Origin: CAZMSD01 sp964568855
GTDB taxonomy: Bacteria; CAIWAD01
Assembly: GCA_964568855.1 (NCBI GenBank)
Contig: CAZMSD010000010.1
Coordinates: 1-64,000 of the forward strand
Reading direction: 5' to 3'
Length of the DNA: 64,000 bases
The notes under the pieces were generated by a model. The model saw only the letters and a list, made by a program, of their open reading frames with translations. It did not search any database and was not told where the DNA came from. A program made the position numbers and the translations under genes. Shown here one piece after another: positions 60,617-64,000 of this stretch. How positions within the stretch are numbered: position 1 is the first letter of the stretch; each line of letters begins with the position of its first letter.

Positions 60617-62247
60617 GCGTGCGCGGTGCTCCGGAGAGAATCCACATCCCGGCCCGGCGCCTGAGCGGAGTGCCGGGCCTGGCGCTGCTCTTCCTGCTCT
60701 GCTGCTCGATCTCCGCGGCCGCGGACAGCGAAGGATTCAGTAACCTGCTGGAACTGGTCCGCAGGGATGCCCCGCCCGAGAGCCTGGAACGCAGCATCCG
60801 CGAGGGCCTGGAACGGGGCGGTCCGGCCCGCAGCGGCTGGGAGACCGTGAGGCTCTGGAACCTCGCCCGCATCGATTCAGCGGGCTTCGTGCGGGCCTTG
60901 GCCGATTTCCGGCGGGCCTGGCCGCAGAGCCGCTACCTGCCCTACGGCCGCTTCCTGCATGCCCGGCTGCTGGCCTCCCGCGGAGGGTCCGCCGCCGCCG
61001 CCATGGGGCTGCTGGACCTGTTGTCCGGCGATTGCGAGGAGCAGCTCGAGCTGCGGGCGCGAAGGCTGCTCGTGCGCCTGCTTGAGGGCCCCCTGAGCAC
61101 TGGGGGCGCGAAGAAACTGCTGGCCCGCCGCGCGGACAGATCCTCGCGCAGATGGCTGGAAGGCTGGATTCGCGGCCGGCGCATCCACCGGCGCTTCGCG
61201 GCGGTGCTGCCCCTCAAGGGCGACGACGCTGCGCGAGGGCGTTCCGCTCTGGTGGGCCTGGAGACGGCGCTATCGATGTGGAGCGACAGCCTCGAACCCG
61301 GCGCCTGGCGAATGGAACTGCTGGACTCTGAATCCGATGCGCTGCGCGCCCACGTGCTGCTCGAAGAACACTGCCGGCCCGAAGACCTGGATTTTGCCCT
61401 CAACCTCGGGAAGCCCGCCTATGCCGCCGCCGCCAGTTTCGGTTCCTCCGTGCCCGTGATACATCCCTGGTACGAAGGGGTCGACCTGCCCGATGCGGAT
61501 CCCGCGCTGTACCAGTTGAACGCCGATCCCGCCACCCTGGGCCGGGCCCTGGCCGATCTGGCCGTGGACAGCCTCGAGATCCGGGCAGCCGTCACCCTCG
61601 CACCGGCCACGCTCCCCGGGGCGCGCTTCGTCGAGGAATTCAACGCCCGTCTGCTGGACCTGGATTCCCTGGTGGAGCTGGGGGCCCCGCAGTGGTACTT
61701 CCCGGGAGCCCAGGACCTCAGGCGGCAGATGGAGAACCTCTCCATCTATGAATCCTCCTTCGACACGCTGGCGGCCGTGGTGGTCTTCGCCACTCCCGGC
61801 GAGCTGCCGGTCCTGCTGCCCCAATTGGCCTACGCCGATCCACGGGGGCTGGTGCTGGGCAACTCGCCCTTCCTCGAGGGCTTGCGGATTCCCGAGCTGG
61901 CCACCCTGGAGAACCAGCTGCTGGTGCTCAGCGACTGGCTGCCCGTCTCCAACCTTCCGCACTGGCGGCGCTTCGTCGACGAATTCCGCCGCCGCGAAGG
62001 ACGTCTCCCCGAGCGCGAAGAAGCCCTGGCCTACGAGAGCCTGCGCCTGATGATGGAGTGCGGCAGGATCGCCGAGTTGAGCGAGCGCTCCTTTCGAATG
62101 ACCCTGGAAGACCTGAGCCTGCCTTCGTCCTTCGGGGGCCGCCTGCTGATGGACGGGCGCAGCAATTCCCACCTGCTGCTGATGTCCTTCGACGGCCGGC
62201 GCTTCGTGCCGCTGGGAGGCCTGGACACGCGAGAGGAGAAGCCCTGA
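60613..62247 (+). CDS. Periplasmic-binding-like envelope protein (LpoA/Type I fold)
   Basis: The start is GTG at 60613, overlapping glmS. The 544 residues have a signal peptide (to about residue 38, 'LALLFLLCCSISAAAD'), an N-terminal helical region like TPR ('FVRALADFRRAWPQSRYLPYGRFLHARLLASRGG') and a C-terminal Type I periplasmic-binding-like fold ('FAAVLPLKGDDAARGRSALVGLETAL', 'FDTLAAVVVFATPGELPVLLPQLAYADPRGLVLGNSPF'). This two-part build resembles LpoA, the outer-membrane activator of PBP1A. Its place between glmS and uppP supports a peptidoglycan role. The assignment is inference from fold and context. Confidence 0.65.
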   Translation: MSVRGAPERIHIPARRLSGVPGLALLFLLCCSISAAADSEGFSNLLELVRRDAPPESLERSIREGLERGGPARSGWETVRLWNLARIDSAGFVRALADFRRAWPQSRYLPYGRFLHARLLASRGGSAAAAMGLLDLLSGDCEEQLELRARRLLVRLLEGPLSTGGAKKLLARRADRSSRRWLEGWIRGRRIHRRFAAVLPLKGDDAARGRSALVGLETALSMWSDSLEPGAWRMELLDSESDALRAHVLLEEHCRPEDLDFALNLGKPAYAAAASFGSSVPVIHPWYEGVDLPDADPALYQLNADPATLGRALADLAVDSLEIRAAVTLAPATLPGARFVEEFNARLLDLDSLVELGAPQWYFPGAQDLRRQMENLSIYESSFDTLAAVVVFATPGELPVLLPQLAYADPRGLVLGNSPFLEGLRIPELATLENQLLVLSDWLPVSNLPHWRRFVDEFRRREGRLPEREEALAYESLRLMMECGRIAELSERSFRMTLEDLSLPSSFGGRLLMDGRSNSHLLLMSFDGRRFVPLGGLDTREEKP

Positions 62248-63113
62248 TGCTGGATGCGATCATCCTGGGACTGCTTCAGGGACTGACGGAGTTCCTGCCC
62301 ATCTCGAGTTCCGGGCACCTGGTGCTGGGTCAACAGCTGCTGGGCGTGCTGGACCCAGCGAAGAAGGACGTGCTCTTCGAAGTTGTACTGCACCTGGGCA
62401 CCCTGGTGGCGATCCTGGCGGCATACCGGCGGGACGTGCTGCGACTGTTGCGGGCGCTGCCCTCGGCCCTGCTGCCGCGAAAGCCGGTCGCGGGCGATGG
62501 CCGGGAGGAAGACCCGGCGGTCCTCGCCGCCGAGGATGACCAGGACCAGCGACGCCTGCTGCTGGGGATCCTGATGGCCAGCCTGCCCGCCGCCCTGATC
62601 GGCTTCACATTCAAGGACTTCTTCGAGGAGGCCTTCGTGCATCACCAGCTCGTGTCCGGGCTGCTGATCTGTACCGGGTTGATCCTGCTGGCGGGCGACC
62701 GGCTCCGGCGGGGCGAGCGCCGGGCCGAGCACGCCGGCCCCTTGCGTTCCCTGCTGGTGGGACTGGCCCAGGCCCTGGCTATTCTTCCCGGGATCAGTCG
62801 CAGCGGCAGCACCATCGTCACGGGGATGGCGCTGGGCATCAAGCCCGAGGAGGCGGCCCGCTTTTCATTCCTGATTTCGATTCCCGCGATCCTGGGCGCC
62901 GCCGTGCTCGAGGTCTGGGAGTTGCTGGCGGAGGGAGCTCTGGCGCTCGATTACTCGCCGGCCGAACTCTTCGCCGGCTTCATCAGTTCCGCCGCCGTGG
63001 GTTACCTGGCCCTGCAATGGCTGCTGGTGGCCGTGCGCCGCCGCAACCTGACCTGGTTCGCCCTCTACTGTTTCCTGCTGGGTGGTGGAACCCTTTTCTG
63101 GAACGTAGGTTGA
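62247..63113 (+). CDS. uppP: Undecaprenyl-diphosphatase
   Basis: The start at 62247 overlaps the previous stop (TGATG). The 288 residues include 'LGLLQGLTEFLPISSSGHLVL', 'FEVVLHLGTLVAILAAYRRDVLRLL', 'GLAQALAILPGISRSGSTIVTGMALGI' and several membrane helices. This is the BacA/UppP family, which regenerates the undecaprenyl-phosphate carrier for peptidoglycan and other glycans. A longer-than-usual hydrophilic loop near residues 75-100 ('PVAGDGREEDPAVLAAEDDQDQ') is the only oddity. Confidence 0.95.
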   Translation: MLDAIILGLLQGLTEFLPISSSGHLVLGQQLLGVLDPAKKDVLFEVVLHLGTLVAILAAYRRDVLRLLRALPSALLPRKPVAGDGREEDPAVLAAEDDQDQRRLLLGILMASLPAALIGFTFKDFFEEAFVHHQLVSGLLICTGLILLAGDRLRRGERRAEHAGPLRSLLVGLAQALAILPGISRSGSTIVTGMALGIKPEEAARFSFLISIPAILGAAVLEVWELLAEGALALDYSPAELFAGFISSAAVGYLALQWLLVAVRRRNLTWFALYCFLLGGGTLFWNVG

Positions 63114-63970
63114 TGAATCCAACCATCGGCATCAGCGTCGAATTGAATTCCGATCCTCGCAGGGAAAGGGAATTCAGAACGGGATACGACCTGGAGTTCC
63201 AGATCCGCGATTACGCGGAACTCGTGCACCGTTACGGGGGCTGCCCGATTTTTCTATCCAGCTTCGCCGAGGAGCGACCGGCAGGCATTCTGGCCGCCCT
63301 GGACGGCCTGCTGCTGAGTGGAGGCTCCGACCTGGACCCGGGGCTGTGGAACGAGGAAGCGCTGCAGGCGCTGGAGGATCCCGATTCGGATCCGGAGGAT
63401 CACGTACAGACCCTGGGCGAGGATCACCGGCGGCGAAGCGCCTGCGAGCACAACCTGCTGCTGGAGGCCCTTCGTGCAGACCTGCCTGTCTTCGGGATCT
63501 GCCGCGGCATGCAGCAGATCAACGTCAGCCTGGGAGGCAGCCTCTGGCAGGACCTGCATCGCCAACGGGACATCCGGGGCCATTTCCGCAAGGACCGGCC
63601 CCGGGACCTGGTCCATCAGGTGCGGATAACCGATCCCTCCGCCCTGCCCCTCGCTCTGCCTGAGAATTTCAGAGTCAACAGTACTCACCACCAGGCGCTG
63701 CGGGAACCGGGCCGCGGCCTGCGGGTCTTCGCCCGGGATCCAGAGCAGCCCGAAGTTGTGGAAGGCCTGACGGCGGATCCCCGCCTGCCTGATTCGCCCG
63801 CTTTCCTGCTGGGCGTCCAGTGGCACCCGGAGCGGATACCGGACGAGGAAAGCAGCCGCCGGCTGATGGAGGCCTTCATCGCCGCCGCGAAGAAGCGATG
63901 CGCCGGTGCGGGCAAGGACACCGGTGGAGGGCGGTCCGCGAAATCGCCCGAAATGAAAGCCGCCGATTAA
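63113..63970 (+). CDS. Gamma-glutamyl-gamma-aminobutyrate hydrolase-type class I amidotransferase
   Basis: The ATG at 63113 overlaps the uppP stop. The 285 residues follow peptidase C26: 'TIGISVELN', 'GGCPIFLSS', 'LDGLLLSGGSDLDPGLW', Cys nucleophile in 'VFGICRGMQQINVSLGGSLWQDL', 'VNSTHHQAL' and 'GVQWHPERIP'. Members hydrolyse gamma-glutamyl bonds (PuuD type). The real substrate may be different here. The N-terminal part is longer than usual and the C-terminus has a short Gly/Lys tail. Confidence 0.85.
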   Translation: MNPTIGISVELNSDPRREREFRTGYDLEFQIRDYAELVHRYGGCPIFLSSFAEERPAGILAALDGLLLSGGSDLDPGLWNEEALQALEDPDSDPEDHVQTLGEDHRRRSACEHNLLLEALRADLPVFGICRGMQQINVSLGGSLWQDLHRQRDIRGHFRKDRPRDLVHQVRITDPSALPLALPENFRVNSTHHQALREPGRGLRVFARDPEQPEVVEGLTADPRLPDSPAFLLGVQWHPERIPDEESSRRLMEAFIAAAKKRCAGAGKDTGGGRSAKSPEMKAAD

Positions 63971-64000
63971 TGATTCCGACAGTGGAGGACATGCGGCAGG
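63970..64000 (+). CDS. Start of the next gene (partial)
   Basis: An ATG at 63970 overlaps the previous stop (TAATG) and opens 'MIPTVEDMRQ' before the window ends. Another ATG at 63991 follows a GGAGG site too closely. Too short to name. Confidence 0.35.
   Translation, partial: MIPTVEDMRQ

Overview
This is a dense, high-GC chromosomal stretch from a Gram-negative, flagellated bacterium. Outer-membrane beta-barrel and Type I periplasmic-binding-like proteins, a lamin-tail-domain protein, PEGA proteins and a secreted protease ending in an 'ARPNPFNP' C-terminal domain suggest an FCB-type or nearby candidate-phylum lineage. That placement is inference. I see no insertion sequence, prophage, integrase, rRNA gene or CRISPR array. 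Genes are mostly on the + strand, with many ATGA/GTGA/TTGA stop-start overlaps.

Layout. 1-890: exonuclease III. 1014-14485: a flagellar and signalling operon behind a sigma-54-like promoter (flhB, flhA, a REC/GAF/HD-GYP regulator, flhF, a degenerate flhG, a small membrane protein, fliA, an HDOD protein, an AMIN-domain protein and two sensor proteins that have a histidine phosphoacceptor region but no ATPase domain). 14685-20559: a cell-envelope locus with a lamin-tail protein, an ECF sigma factor, an unusual anti-sigma candidate with HEAT-like repeats, a polymer-forming/outer-membrane-barrel fusion and a toast-rack-like protein. 20631-22146: an ArsP-type permease with a fused HMA domain, convergent with a 69-residue membrane protein that has its own sigma-54-like promoter. 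22470-30161: scpA, scpB, rluB, cmk, plsC, an aminotransferase and a long ribosomal protein S1. 30262-37575: mtaB, a large secreted M36-like metalloprotease (sigma-54-like promoter), an alkyltransferase-like protein, an unexplained structured transcript with a sigma-54-like promoter and an intrinsic terminator, then tgt. 37762-45873: electron-transfer flavoprotein subunits, a membrane Fe-S oxidoreductase of the ETF:menaquinone type, an acyl-CoA carboxylase subunit, a cold-shock protein and an aconitase-family enzyme. 45946-48818: two CAU-anticodon tRNAs, a hypothetical gene, tilS with a disrupted 5' end, and hpt. 48857-54599: ftsH, two PEGA proteins and a TPR protein. 54635-64000: folP, accD, surE, guaA, glmS, an LpoA-like periplasmic protein, uppP and a class-I glutamine amidotransferase.

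How the parts fit. The first operon joins flagellar export and placement to c-di-GMP turnover and what may be a split two-component system. EtfAB, the Fe-S oxidoreductase and the carboxyltransferase point to acyl-CoA metabolism that feeds a quinone pool. GlmS, the LpoA-like protein and UppP all serve peptidoglycan supply.

Three features are not explained by the gene list: (1) the 8-mer CGTGATAC, found 13 times on the two strands by my hand count and apparently favoured over normal codon choice; (2) the roughly 210-nt structured region ending in a perfect terminator seven bases before the tgt start codon; (3) a recurring sigma-54 (-24/-12) promoter signature in front of four unrelated transcription units.
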